From Persicaria tinctoria (lineage: Eukaryota; Streptophyta; Magnoliopsida; Caryophyllales; Polygonaceae): a DNA stretch of 64,000 nucleotides. A model generated the notes under the pieces. That model searched no databases, was not told the DNA's origin, and saw only the letters and a list, made by a program, of their open reading frames with translations. Location: NCBI GenBank assembly GCA_037127255.1, contig JBANSL010000014.1, forward strand, positions 64,557,646 through 64,621,645. Reading direction: 5' to 3'. Both the position numbers and the translations under genes were made by a program. Below, piece after piece: positions 11,721 to 22,900 of the stretch (within the stretch, counting starts at the first letter, position 1; each line of letters opens with the position of its first letter).

Positions 11721-12584
11721 CAATGGTCTAAATATCGCTTATCAGGGTCGTATCAGTTAGGGGTAAAAATGATATATCGGGGATATATCGAGATATATCG
11801 GGGATATATCGAGATATATCGGATTTATTGAATTCGCTAATTTTTAAGAATAAATATTATACAGAGTATACTTATACTTCAAGTTTTAAAAAATATACAA
11901 AAAAATAAATAATATTCAAATAAGTTGTTCAACCAAAATCAAAGGATGAATCTTGAAATTAAACAAACATGTTAACTTATATCTACACAGACTCAAAACG
12001 TATTCAAGGAGTTTGATTGCCATACACAAGTGTGGAGTGTGAGAATTGCCGTTGTAGCTCTCAAATTGAAGCCTCAAGCAGAGGTGGCCGAAGAAGAAGC
12101 TGAGCCGGCCTGAGAAGAAGCTGAGCCGGCCAAAGAAGAACGCTGAGGCGGCTGGAGAAGAAACGACGAGTAGAGGCCTCCGCTGAACCGGTGAAGTGTA
12201 GGCGGCTTACGAAGAGACGACGACCGAAGGCGGAGCAGAGGGTGAACGATTGAAGAAGCAAGCCCTAGAGGCGGTCGGCCGGACTGTCGGAGAGTCGGAG
12301 ACACGGAGAAGAAGCAATGAAGCATACCCTAGATGGCTGGATCTGGGACTTGCGCCATGGATGTACAGTACTGTAGACCAAGACTATGCTTCTATTTCCA
12401 CTTTTGCCTTAAAAGGACGCCGTTTCAAAGGAATGATATATCGGTCAACCCGATATTGACCCGATATATCATTGTTGACCTGATATTTAGCGTTGATCGA
12501 TATATTTACCCCAATATACCGATATCGTAACGGATTTTAAATATCCCCGATATATCGCCGATATATTCGATATTTAGAACACTG
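11721..12584. mobile_element. hAT-A: non-autonomous hAT element inside Copia-1
   Basis: 864 bp. The left end is CAATGGTCTAAATATCG; the reverse complement of the right end is CAGTGTTCTAAATATCG, two mismatches in 17. The 8-bp duplication is GGTATAGC (11713-11720) and GGTATATC (12585-12592), one mismatch. Both ends carry subterminal GATATATCG arrays. The centre (about 12060-12320) is GC-rich and not coding for a transposase I can recognise. The duplication falls on codons for L-I-Y in the copia frame, so the insertion split the polymerase gene. Confidence 0.88.
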
Positions 12585-12592
12585 GGTATATC

Positions 12593-13500
12593 AATCGACA
12601 CATGATCCTTCTATATGCCTCGGGATTAGAAATGGGATCCGCTTCAGAAGATGACAACTTGGTGCCATGTTGCATGGGAAACGAAGCATCCTTACACCCT
12701 TCCATCTTAGCATCTAATAAAATGTCTAAGATGTGTTTCCTTTGATGAAGAAGGATACCAGTGGATGATCTAGATATCTCCATCCCTAGGAAGTATCTAG
12801 CAATGCCCAAGTCTTTGATTGTGAATGCTGAATGCAGGGCTTGTTTAGTGTGAGCAATTTCTGTAGATGAATTCCCCAATAGCAGCATATCATCAACATA
12901 CACCAGTGCCACAATCATTATAGAATCTCTGGCTTTAACAAAGAGAGAGTAATCATACTTGGACTGAGAGAATCCTAGACTCACTAGAAATCTGGTAAGC
13001 TCATGGTTCCATTGCCTGCTGGCTTGTTTAAGGCCATACAAGGATCTATTGAGCTTGCAAACATGACCATCGGTGACTGTGTAGCCTAGGGGAGGTATCA
13101 TGTAAACTTCTTCCTCTAAATAACCATGCAAAAATGCATTATTGACATCTAATTGATGAAGAAACCAACCTTTGGTGGCAGCTAAAGCAAGAATGACCCT
13201 CACTGTAGACAGTTTGGCAACAAGAGAGAAAGTCTGTTTGTAATCCTTGTCCTTCACTTAGTTGTAACCCTTAGCCACTAGTCTAGCCTTATACCTCTCA
13301 ATAGACCCATCAGGCCTATACTTAATCTTGAATATCCATTTAGATCCAATTGCCTTTTTGCCAATAGGCAAAGGTGTAACTGTCCATGTCTGATTGTGCT
13401 CAAGAGCCTTCAACTCAGACTGCATGGCCTGCTCCCAATGATCAATACCTCTAGCCCGAGCATAACTGTGAGGTTCAAATGTGTCACATACATTCACAAA
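12593..13500 (-). pseudogene. Copia-1 reverse transcriptase
   Basis: 13497-13258 gives [18 protein letters not shown], then [29 protein letters not shown], and stops where the family has Gln (CAA to TAA). 13257 onward gives STVRVILALAATKGWFLHQL, the DVNNAFLHG motif with a catalytic Asp, SLYGLKQASRQW, and LVYVDDMLLLG with the intact YVDD box. The frame runs into hAT-A at 12592. Motif content is full-length, so catalytic loss here is from one stop and the insertion. Confidence 0.9.
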
Positions 13501-13712
13501 AGACTGAATGTAAGTAGAAGACAGATGAGCTTGGTCCTGTAAGGCAAATACAGAAAAGACTGTGATCCTGAATCAGATGAAGCAGGACTGTGACGAGAAG
13601 GTAAACCGGAATACACCTAGTCTTTTAGGTGACTGGGAGGTCTGACTGGTCTTTTGGGAATGAAAAGAGGAATAGAACCCACCATAAGTGGTAGGGTTGA
13701 AGGCACATAACC

Positions 13713-14640
13713 CTAAGAGTTGGGAGTAGTAGACTGATCAGATGTGTCATTGCTCAAGGAATCAGAAGCAACACCCTCATTAGGGACATGAGCAAGATTA
13801 GGAGATGAAGATATAGGAGATGATGTCTGACTAATTGATGTGTGAAGGGGCTGCAAAAATTCATCATTAGTGGGCGCACACTGAGGAGCAGGGAAGGTAG
13901 GTGGAGATGAGGGAGAATGAATCCCTTTGAAAGGGAACACAGATTCAACAAACTTCACATGTCTGCTAATAATCACAGACCTTTTATCGAGATGAAACAG
14001 TTTGTAGGCCTTTTGCCCTGGAGGGTAGCCTAGGAAAACACACCTCCTAGCCACATTTCTAAGTTTATCACGAGGATCATTGGGTTGCAAAGCATAACAC
14101 AGACAACCTATAATTCTCAATTGATCATAAGAAGAAGTGTGAAATAAAACCTCAAAAGAAGATTTCCATTGGAGCACAGAAGAAGGCATTTTGTTAATCA
14201 AGTGAGTAGCACTGAGCACACAATCACCCCAGAACCTGATAGGAAGCCCAACATGTACTCTAAGAGCTCTAGTAGTTTCTATTAAGTTCCTATGCTTGCG
14301 CTCAACTCTCCCATTCTGCTCATGGACACCCAGAGTAGTTCTCTGATGCACAACACCATGTGCAACAAACAAGTCTAAACACCCTCTCTAAGTGAACTCA
14401 GTGCCATTATCAGTTCTAACACACTCAATAGACATCTCAAACTGATTCTCAACCAATTTACAAAAATTGGTGACACACATGAGAACCTGCAACTTGTCTT
14501 GTAGCAGATAAACCCAAGTGGTTCTTGAATGATAATCAAGAATAGTAAGAAAATATCTGGCTCCACAAATAGACGGTGTTCTGTTGGGGCCCCATAAATC
14601 CATATGGATCAAATGAAATGGAGCAGCAACCAAGGACTAA
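13713..14640 (-). pseudogene. Copia-1 integrase core
   Basis: 14633-14388 holds HLIHMDLWGPNRTP (first catalytic Asp) and ECVRTDNGTEFT (second Asp), then a stop at about 14390. 14372-13713 resumes with HGVVHQRTTLGVHEQNGRVE (the Glu of the D,D-35-E triad lies in the E-x-N-G-x-x-E block) and the FWGDCVLSATHLINKMPS and VFLGYPPGQKAYK blocks. The region 13500-13712 downstream is a degenerate linker. The stop between the two halves disables the frame. Confidence 0.9.
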
Positions 14641-15324
14641 CTCCTTGGAAATTTAATTTTGTGCATTTTCACCACAGAACAAGTATCACAATTCAATTCA
14701 CAATCAACATCAGTCTTAGACACAGACATATGCTTCAATTTTGACAAAGATACATGACCAAGTCTAGCATGAATGGCCTGAATACTGTCAATATTATTGC
14801 AAACTACCTCAGAAGAAGAACATGCCTTAACTGTATCAGAAAATGAAGTCCCCTTTGTAGCTGTCTGCTTGTATAGTCCACATTGTTCTCTTCCTTTGAC
14901 CAATACCCCTTTAGTTATAGGGTCCTATAACCAACAAGAAAGAGCATCAAACTTGAACTCCAAATGCTGTTCCTTAAGCACTTGAGAAACAGACAACAAA
15001 TTGTGTCGAAACTAAGGTACAAACAACATTATGCAACACAAGATTATGTAGCAGTACCACTGTACCATGATACTTCAAACTGATGTTAGAACCATCAGGT
15101 AAGCCTAGGGAAATAGCACATCTTAGAGGAGCAATCTCAGAGAAAATTTCTTTATCAAAACCAATATGATCTGTTTCTCCAGAATCAACAATCCAATCAA
15201 GCTTATTAGCTCTATCTATACCAATGAGAAAAGAGACACTAAGTGTACCTGCAAAGTGCACCATATCTTGGTTAACAAAACTTTCTGAGTGATCCATTAC
15301 ATTTTTGCCTTTCATCATCTTCAC
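14637..15324 (-). pseudogene. Copia-1 protease and GAG-pre-integrase domain
   Basis: 15324-14974 contains LDWIVDSGETDHIGFDKE, the aspartic protease active site (D-S-G). 14903-14637 contains IHARLGHVSLSKLKHM and a C-x2-C (CDTCSVVK), the HHCC zinc finger before integrase. A frame break near 14974-14910 separates them. The D-S-G-E-T differs from the usual D-S-G-A-T by one residue. Confidence 0.88.
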
Positions 15325-16487
15325 AACCTCATTATAGATTGTATCTTCACAACCTCCTGAGCCATATAATCAAGAGGATTGTCCCCCTGTGGGGTCTCAA
15401 ACTGAGCAACCATTTTGCTCCCAACTTGTTTGCCTTTATCCTCCTCCCTGGGTCCTCTAAACCATTCAGGATAACCCACAAGCTTGAAACAGAAATCCTT
15501 TGTATGACCACGTTCTTCACAATAAGAACAAATTCTATCCAGCTTAGCTTTCTTATAATCCCTCTTGGCTTGTTCAAACCGAGATTGCTCATTTTGTCTG
15601 CTTACAAACTGCTCATTTTGCCTACTGGATCCAAACCTGTTTACAACATTAGCTTCACCATCTTGCTGAACAAACTTACTCACATTCAGAGCAGTAACAT
15701 CAGGAGTAGGCATAGAGGTCAAACCTTTTAACCTTTCTAACCGCACAACCATTTGAAATGCCTTTAACAGACCAGACATTGGATCCTTAGAAAGAACATT
15801 GCTCCTGAGAGGTTCATAGACATCATTGAGCCCCATCAAAAACTGCATCACATTGGACTTTTCTCCCCTTTCAATCACACGTTTCAATAATCCACAATTA
15901 CATCCACTGATTCCTCCACAAGTACAACCTGAAATTGCATTAAGTAGTTGCAATTCATCCCAGTGTTTCTTCAATTTTCCATAGTACGCCCCAACAAACA
16001 AGTTCTCCTGACGAACATTACTCATTTCTCTACGCAATTGATAGACAAGCGGATCGTTAGATTCACAAAACCTCCCCCTTATTTATGCCCACAGTTCACA
16101 AGCAGATTCAACATACATGAGAGTTTCAGCTACGTCGCTGGTCATAGAGTTGATGAGCCAGCATCTCATCATGTAATCGGCTCTCTCCCACTTCACATAG
16201 TCTTCACTATTAATAGCAGGTTTCACGCAACTTCCAGTGATGAAACCTAATTTCACCTTAGCTCCTAAGGCCATTTTCACGCCCCGACCCCAACTTGTGA
16301 AATTGGAACCATTGAACAGCGTCGTCACTAGCTGCATCCCCGGATGGTCGGAGTTTGACAAGAATAAAGGATTGTAATGAACGGAATTCATACCTTGATT
16401 CAAATCCCCAAATTGGATTCCGCCATTGAAGCCACCAAATAAACCTCTACCAGCAGTTCCCGGTGCAGGAGGAATATTAACACTCAC
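15321..16487 (-). pseudogene. Copia-1 gag
   Basis: The first frame, 16487-16083, has the copia-type N-terminal block LFLSNSDHPGMQLVTTLFNG, the VKMALGAKVKLGFI segment and WLINSMTSDVAETLMYVES, then a stop after LWA. 16037-15321 continues with YGKLKKHWDELQLL and the CCHC zinc knuckle CSYCEERGHTKDFC (C-x2-C-x4-H-x4-C) before GYPEWFRG. Gag packages the element RNA; the knuckle binds nucleic acid. One stop and possibly one frame change break it. Confidence 0.9.
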
Positions 16488-16682
16488 AAATGTTCCCCGT
16501 CCTGTTCCATTGAGAACATCCGCAAAGCTTTGCCCCTGTTGAGGCGTCGATCCTCATCCGACCATGTCAAGATCAACCAAAAAATGCGAACACAATCGCA
16601 ATCAAAAACCAGGAACAACGATCAACCAGATCTAAATTCAATCGAAACAGAAAACATACACACACTCGCAAGGATCTTAGCG

Positions 16683-16694
16683 CTCTGATACCAT
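16683..16694 (-). other. Primer-binding site of Copia-1
   Basis: In element sense TGGTATCAGAGC, complementary to the 3' end of initiator tRNA-Met, lies directly next to the 5' LTR, overlapping its last assigned base. Confidence 0.92.
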
Positions 16695-16935
16695 TTGAAT
16701 AAGCTGAAATTGAGCTAGAATCCATGTCGAATTCCATATCTAGGAGCTCAGAAACTCTGTCCATTGTTTGTTACAGGTGGTTGTTACAACCTCCAAAATG
16801 GCGCCAAGATCTCCTTTTACACAGGTAAGCTCGGAGATCTAATCTAGGTGAAATGACCCTTTTACCCCTGTTAATCCCACATTATTTACAATGTGCATAA
16901 TGCACATTTCATACATGATGATGTATACTCCCATA
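16694..16935 (-). repeat. 5' LTR of Copia-1
   Basis: The upstream LTR in element sense, 242 bp, flanked outside by ATATC (16936-16940). Differences from the 3' LTR include C/G, A/G and C/T changes. Confidence 0.93.
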
Positions 16936-16940
16936 ATATC

Positions 16941-17654
16941 AAACATTGGCACCATATATAAGCATGAGTAATGTTTATATACCCCTTCGGCCCTTCCTAA
17001 TCTACCAAACGACCTTTTATGCGGCATAACCTGATTTTCAGTAGTTAAAATTGGTATTACTAGCAACAATTACTTAAAGATATTAGTTATCATTTAAATT
17101 AAAAACAATATAGTATATGATTTTTTTGATTCAAACAATATATATGATTTTGACATCTTGTCCTGAACCGTAAATAAGGCATCTTGTCCTAATATCTTAT
17201 TAATCTACAATTTTAAATTGAAGATACGGAAATTTTAATAATATGATGTTTGTTTAGCAAACAAATGTTGATCATTTTAAATGTTTTTTTAGGTTTTGTA
17301 TTTAGAAAAGTTGGATGATTAATTCCACGGATTGAGATTAAAACTATTTCTATTGAGAAAAGATTAAAATGAAATAAGAAACAAAGGGAAAACGTTATCA
17401 AAGTAGTCACTTTCGCTAGAAAATGTGGACCCTGTCAATGAAAGAGAGTTCGTTGCAATTCGTTTATTTAATTATTTATCTAAATGTTATTTTAAAAATA
17501 ATTGATAATTGATGGTAACCTACTTTAGATGATAAAGGCTATATTGTATTGGACAAATAAGTCCGGTATTATTGCTGGTTTTTATTTTTATTTTTGAAAT
17601 ATATATATTTATAATAATTTTAATAATACAAATATAATTTTTGTTTTCAATTTT
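16941..17654. other. AT-rich spacer, nothing recognised
   Basis: Between the Copia-1 duplication and the LINE tail. Low-complexity A/T sequence with no credible frame. Confidence 0.5.
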
Positions 17655-17690
17655 AGTGTTTTTTTTATAGTAAGCAAGAATTAGGAGCGA

Positions 17691-18376
17691 TTACACAAGC
17701 TGTAATCTGGCTCCTTGATCATCCTTAAAAGAGATAGTAGAGGTAATACTAATGGTACCCTTCCGAGCTATAAAGTCGGCCACTTGATTCGCTTTTCGGT
17801 AGCAGTGTCTGTATTGAACAAGGTCGAAAGAAGATTCCAATTGCTTGATCTTCTCAATGTGATGTATAATCTCCCATCTGACATTACTGCTGTTAGTGAT
17901 GGCTTTGATGAGTTGTAGATTGTCCCCTTCTATTGTTACTCTTCGAAGTCCTTTCCTAATTGCTTGCTCCATACTTGTCTGAATAGCAATAGCTTCAGTT
18001 TGAATGATTGAGCCTTTGATAATTTCCTTGTAAAACATATCAATGACATGACCCCGGGAGTCCTGAGCAACCCCTCCCACATGGCAAGCGCATGTGGGAT
18101 TAACAGAGCCATCCACATTGATTTTGTAGACAACCCCCGGTGGTCTGCTCCATTTAGCTTTAGATCTCTTATTTGTAGTTTTATTCCTATTATTATCCTT
18201 TTCAATTTGGGTCCAATCATAGATGTTTGCAATGATTCTTCGAATGATATTTTCTATTGGGGCCGGAGCTTTTTTCCTAAAGATAAGTTCATTTCTGATT
18301 TCCCAAATAGTTTGCCAAATGAAGACTAGTTCCTCAAAATTTTTGTTTCCAAGTCGAATTTTAGCTATATTAAAAG
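17691..18376 (-). pseudogene. LINE RNase H domain
   Basis: From the hAT boundary the frame reads a W-x-x-I-W-E-I-R-N-E linker, then KWSRPPGVVYKINVDGSVNP, in which the D of NVDGS is the first catalytic Asp. It continues QTEAIAIQTSMEQAI (catalytic Glu), VTIEGDNLQLI (second Asp) and YRHCYRKANQVADFIARKG (the closing N-x-x-A-D block). It stops at 17691 near the poly-A tail. This is the RVT_3/RNase H-like family common in plant LINEs. The apparent first four residues (MPRS) come from the hAT end, not the LINE. Confidence 0.85.
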
Positions 18377-19777
18377 TAGACCTGGGCAAACGCGGGCGCG
18401 GGCCGGGCTTGGGCCGGGCTTTGGCCGAAAATTTGCCCCGTTGGTGCGGGCGCGGGCCGGGCTAAGCCCGCTTAACGGGTTGAAAACCTTGTCCGATCCC
18501 GTCCGCCATTGCAGTTGCGGGTAGCTCGCGGGTACCCGCTTAATATCCTGCTGTACCTGCTGCTGTTACTAAAAAATAAAATAAAAATTGCAACAATTGT
18601 TGTTGTACCTGCTATAGGTTAGAGGTTACTGTTAGTGGTTGCTGACGCCTGCTGTATACGTTAGTAATGCAAAATAAAAAGTCGAACATAGAATAAAAGG
18701 TTTAAATTCCTACAAAAACCCTTGCTCACACAAATTGTTTGAGCTACAAAGTGACAATCCTTGCAAACTCAAACACAAACAGAGAATAAAGTGACAAGTC
18801 TAACAACAATTGCAACAATTGTCCAACTCTTGCTCACACAAACACACAAAAAAAAAAAAACAGTCCAACATAGTTTTGAAAGTGCAATCCATCATGTAAT
18901 TGCTTGATCGATTACATCGATTCGGAAGACTCGTCTTCTTCATCTTCCATCTCCTCTGCGCCTTCATCACCAATCTTGAGAGTCTCGGAGTTAGGGTCGG
19001 AGAAAGGTTGTCCACTGCATCTTCACTCTCTTGCGCCATACTTTGGTGATCTACAAACCAGCCTAGTGAACAAAGAGAGGAATCAACATAAGAAATTTCA
19101 GACATTTTAGATTTCTAACGACCAATTTGAATCCAATCTGAGATTTGTAAAATGACTAAAATCCAATCAAAGAGAGGTGAATCCAATCTGAGAAACCAAC
19201 CTGCTTACTTGCTGAGGGACCTGCGAGGCGAGCATGAGCAGTGGCGCAGGAGCTTGAAGAGCGCCGGGACTCGGGAGTAGCGAAGGAGGCCGACGCGAGC
19301 ACGAGGACGAAGCCGGAAGAGCACCGGGCTGATTGAAGATTGAAGACGAGCACGGGGACGAAGAAGGAAGAGCACGAGGACAAAGAAGGGTGATCGAAGA
19401 TGGGAGATCCACAGATCTCAGATCTGAGCGCTTGACTGATAGAGTGAGCGAAGGAAGAGCACGAGGGCCGGTTTGTAGATCTGAGCGGCTGTCTGTGGCT
19501 GAGCAAATGAAGTTAGGGTTTTAGGCAGGTAAAGTAAACATAGATATTTTATTTTATTTTTTAAAATTAATAATATATATATTTAATAATATATATATTA
19601 AAAAATTAGCGGGTACCCGTTACGGGCCTAGCGGCCCGCAACGGGTAGATTGGCTTACCCAATCCTGTTCCCGCTGCGGGCGCGGGCCGGGCCTAGCGGC
19701 CTGCATGGGCTTTTACCCCTACCCAAGCCTGTCCAATTTTACGGGCGGGCGGGTCGGCCCGCGTTTGCCTAGGTCTA
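18377..19777. mobile_element. hAT-B: non-autonomous hAT element inside a LINE
   Basis: 1,401 bp with a perfect 8-bp duplication ATTAAAAG at 18369-18376 and 19778-19785. The left TIR is TAGACCTGGGCAAACGCG; the right in reverse is TAGACCTAGGCAAACGCG, one mismatch. The subterminal regions are dense in CGGGCCGGGC and GCGGGCGCG motifs. The interior has GC-rich low-complexity sequence (19200-19500) and no transposase. hAT transposases generate 8-bp duplications, so mobilisation in trans is inferred. Confidence 0.93.
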
Positions 19778-19785
19778 ATTAAAAG

Positions 19786-20580
19786 GGTGGGATTCATTTA
19801 TATTCATATGTTGGAAGTATTTTCCTGTTTGTAACTCAAAGTGGTTAATTATTTTCCTAGTGAATAGACAACTTCTCATTAAGTGTTCCGCATCTTCTTC
19901 AGCTTAATTGGAAAAACTACACTAGCTGGGAACTCGGTTAACGTATTTATTAAGCCTTTGAGTGGTAGAAAGACCATCTACCATTATTTTCCACATAAAG
20001 CTTCTTATTCTAGGAGGTAGATTTAACTTCCACATCCAGTTAAGATCTTTTGAAGCCTGAGCTACGTTATTTGTCATGGGTTTGACCGATTTCGTAGTGA
20101 AATTTTCACTTGAGTCTATCTTCCATATAAGTCTATCTGGCGTATCCCAATTTGGTATTTGTATATCTAGAATTTTACGAGAGACTTCCGGAGGGAAGAG
20201 GCTATTTACTAGTGGAGTATTCCATCGTTTTTGAGAGTTAAAAAGCTAGTTTACTTTCATTTTCGGATCATGGTTTGCTCTAAATTGTTCAAGATCTTGA
20301 TTTGGGACTCAGGGGTGAGACCAAACATTTATGTTGTTTCCATTCCCTATTAACCAAAGGAGACCTTGTTCGAATTTATTTTTTAAGGAAAGAAGTCGAC
20401 CGAATTGTCAAGATGTAAAATGATCGGAGCGGTTTCTAATATTTTCCTTTTGAAGGTACTTTTCATTTATAACTTGAACCCAAATATTATTCTGGTTTGT
20501 GTAGAGCTTCCGAAGGAGTTTCATTTGTAAGCTTTTATTGAGTTATTCTCCTTTCAATTTTAGTTAATAAACTTGTTTGT
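19786..20580 (-). pseudogene. LINE zinc-binding (zf-RVT) domain and upstream part
   Basis: Reading the minus strand through this stretch gives a W-x-x-D-S block, then KLNLPPRIRSFMWKIMVDGL and an H-L-x-x-x-C block. These are zf-RVT landmarks, but no long open frame remains. The left edge meets the hAT-B duplication. Confidence 0.65.
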
Positions 20581-21333
20581 CATCATAATCATCCAAAATC
20601 CATAAGAAGAATAATCTATGTCTATATATTATATTAAATAAGAAGTATTTTAACATGAATTTTTAATGCTCTTTATTTAAATCTTTTAAATAAAGTAACA
20701 ATATTATTAATTTTTTTTGAGCAACTAATGAGATTAATTTAAAATATCGATATTTATGTATATTAATTTAAATTTGAATAATTTTTTTAAAATGATTTTC
20801 ATAAAGATTCCCAAGATACTCTTATGATAAAGATTTTTACAATTTTTTATTTACTTTATCAACTATACATTTATTATTTTATGCTAATTTTTATTAATAT
20901 TTATTTAATTTATAATATATATTTTTATTAATATTTATGCTAATTGTCCTAGTTTTGTATTATACTCAGTAAGATTTAATATTGTGCATTTTCATTTCTA
21001 TTTGCTTTAGTTTGTCTCTGTTTACGTTTTATTGCTTTGTGCATGCATGTCCTTTTCGATTCAATTGTCTTTGGATCTTTTTAAAACACTCGTTCGTTCG
21101 ACTGGTTCAAAAAATGAGTGTGTACGTCCTGCCTCATATAATGCTTTGAGTGAGATTTACCAAGTTGTTATTGTTATTGTATTTAATATTTGTATTGTGG
21201 TTGTAACATAAAAGGATTAGTATTTGTTATCCGCTTTTTGATACATTTTGTTAATAAATTATATTTTATTATATTAATTATAGAAAAAATGACCCAAAGA
21301 ACTATCAGTAGTAAACCAAATTTAACAGCAGAT
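20581..21333. other. AT-rich spacer, nothing recognised
   Basis: Very AT-rich, with TTTATT/ATTTAATTT runs. Weak short frames only. Confidence 0.5.
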
Positions 21334-21763
21334 TCGAGTTTATCAACAGAAGATTTGAGCTCATCCAAAAACGGTTTAAAAAGATTTCGGAAAAGATAAT
21401 TTTCCAGTGAAAAAATAGATATTCGCGGATAAGCACGAACAAACTAATCCGTAATATCTTCAGCCTCAAATAATAATTTTTCCGCAAAAAATTAACTCCA
21501 ACTCCGAACTCCGAACTCCGAACTCCGAACTCCGAACTCCGAACTCCGATCTCCGAACTCCGATCTCCGAGCACGAGCCGGACGGACGGCGGCGGCGGGC
21601 GCGCGTGTGGGTGCCCCATCTCCTCCTCAACCTCTCAATGTAGGTAGTGGAAGAGTCTCCTTAAAAAACCCTTTAGGGTACCCTTGAACTTTCCATGTGG
21701 GATGTGGGAAGTCCAAAGGGCACCTTCCTTAAAACCCACCTTCTATATGCATTAACTCCAACA
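21334..21763 (-). repeat. 3' LTR of Copia-2 (altered)
   Basis: Shares its inner 190 bp with the right LTR, then diverges: about 200 bp not found on the right, including an (AACTCCG)n array at about 21490-21570. Homology resumes for roughly 50 bp to 21334 and then stops. The missing outer part suggests truncation. Confidence 0.7.
21490..21570. repeat. Heptanucleotide (AACTCCG)n tandem array
   Basis: Roughly ten copies of a 7-bp unit, two with a T substitution (ATCTCCG). Present only in the left LTR of Copia-2; the right LTR has a GAGCAC hexamer repeat at the equivalent place. Confidence 0.88.
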
Positions 21764-21780
21764 ATCCCCCACAAATGCAG

Positions 21781-22347
21781 ATAGAAGGGTTTAAAAACCG
21801 AGGTTTTGAAAACAAGTTCTGAGCGTGTCGAGGTTAGTGCTTAAATGCTGATGTCTTGCGACTTGAATCAGCACATAGTGAAACTAGCAATCCTTTAGAT
21901 AGAGCGAATGGCCAAAGGCCTTGAATTCCTCCACTTCGGGGTAAACCAGCAACACACACCTTTCACAGGGTCCTGTAACGTTCCGCTAAGTCTTATCACA
22001 TAAGACATCCAAGTTTTGGCACACCTTGGGTGCTCATGAGTGTTCTAGTGAGGACTGCCCTAAGTCTCACCTTGGAGGGTTGCCAATCCCTCACACTCAC
22101 GTAGGTAACTTCAACATATCTGTCTCAATACAGAATACCCTCACAATGGGTTATGAAGTTATTAAGAGCTCTAAGGCTCAACCTCTCATTCATTGTTCGG
22201 TGATCTATCAAGTCCGTCTCAAAGGACCACCCAATGACTGGGCTATAGAATCATTAAGAGCGTTAGCTCAACCTCACTATACACTTGCCATAGGAATGGG
22301 AGATGTGTATCTCATAGAAGTCTTTCCATGGCTTGCGTTCGACCAAA
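21781..22347 (-). other. Copia-2 3' untranslated region
   Basis: Between the RNase H stop and the polypurine tract. A plus-strand frame at 22026-22700 runs through it but overlaps RNase H antisense and has no family resemblance. Several ACTCTAAGGCTCAACCTC-like phrases recur (about 22165 and 22256). Confidence 0.55.
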
Positions 22348-22900
22348 TTAATGGTTTCCGCCACAGATTCCTCCTCTCACGGGCTTTAGCCCCATTCCCC
22401 TCGACGTGTCAAGGACTAGCCTTCTGCAAAGTCCTTTGGTCAATGGATCCGCAATGTTCCTCTCTGACCGCACATACTCTAAAGAGAGTACCTCATTTCT
22501 TATCAACTGCCTCACAGCCTCATGTCGGATGCGTATATGCCTCTTCTTGCCATTATACGCTCCGTTGTTTGCTACTCCAATGGCAGCCTGTGAGTCACAG
22601 TGTAGAGAAATCGCAGGAGCTGGATGCCCCCACATTGGTATATCTGCCAGTAGGCTTCTCAGCCACTCAGCCTCTTGCCCTGCTAGGTCTAGAGGTATAA
22701 ACTCTGACTCCATCGTCGATCGGGCTATGCAACTCTGCTTTGCAGATTTCCATGAGACAGCTGCACCACACAATGTAAAAACATATCCACTTGTGGAGCA
22801 AATTTCATCAGTCCCACTTACCCAGTTTGCATCACAATATCCTTCTAGAATGCAGGGAAAACCCTCAAAATGTAATCCCCAATCAAGAGTGCCTCTAGAG
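22348..22900 (-). pseudogene. Copia-2 RNase H domain
   Basis: 22773-22348 reads [55 protein letters not shown] and [16 protein letters not shown], ending in [10 protein letters not shown]. These are copia RNase H landmarks, with the S-T-M-E and C-D-S-Q-A catalytic-region blocks. Upstream codons (22900-22774) are in a different frame, so the join to reverse transcriptase is broken. Confidence 0.88.

Larger units (their letters stand above)
10838..16935 (-). mobile_element. Copia-1: Ty1/copia LTR retrotransposon, near full length, inactive
   Basis: Two 242-bp LTRs (10838-11079 and 16694-16935) differ at four positions by eye. The 5-bp duplication ATATC lies at 10833-10837 and 16936-16940. The primer-binding site and polypurine tract place the 5' end on the right. 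Minus-strand order is gag, protease, GAG-pre-integrase, integrase, reverse transcriptase, RNase H, the copia order. The frame is broken by several stops and by hAT-A. In element sense the LTR runs TATGGG...TTCAAA rather than the canonical TG...CA. Confidence 0.93.
17655..20580 (-). mobile_element. LINE (L1-type) 3' portion, split by a hAT element
   Basis: The minus strand encodes the C-terminal part of a LINE ORF2: zf-RVT at about 20200-19900 and RNase H at 18376-17691. They are separated only by hAT-B, whose 8-bp duplication lets the two sides rejoin. The 3' end is marked by a T run at 17660-17670 (poly-A tail in element sense). Reverse transcriptase and endonuclease are missing or unrecognisable, so the copy is 5'-truncated or decayed. 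Confidence 0.75.

Noticed and set aside
16683..16694. tRNA-Met-like sequence
   Set aside because: Only the primer-binding complement of 12 bases; no tRNA gene. The same holds at 37121 and 48489.
21183..21380. Possible outer part of the Copia-2 left LTR beyond 21334
   Set aside because: A short TTGTTAATA match to the right LTR near 27180 is too weak; no continuous similarity.
22026..22700. 224-codon plus-strand frame
   Set aside because: Runs antisense through Copia-2 RNase H and its 3' untranslated region; the minus strand clearly codes for RNase H.
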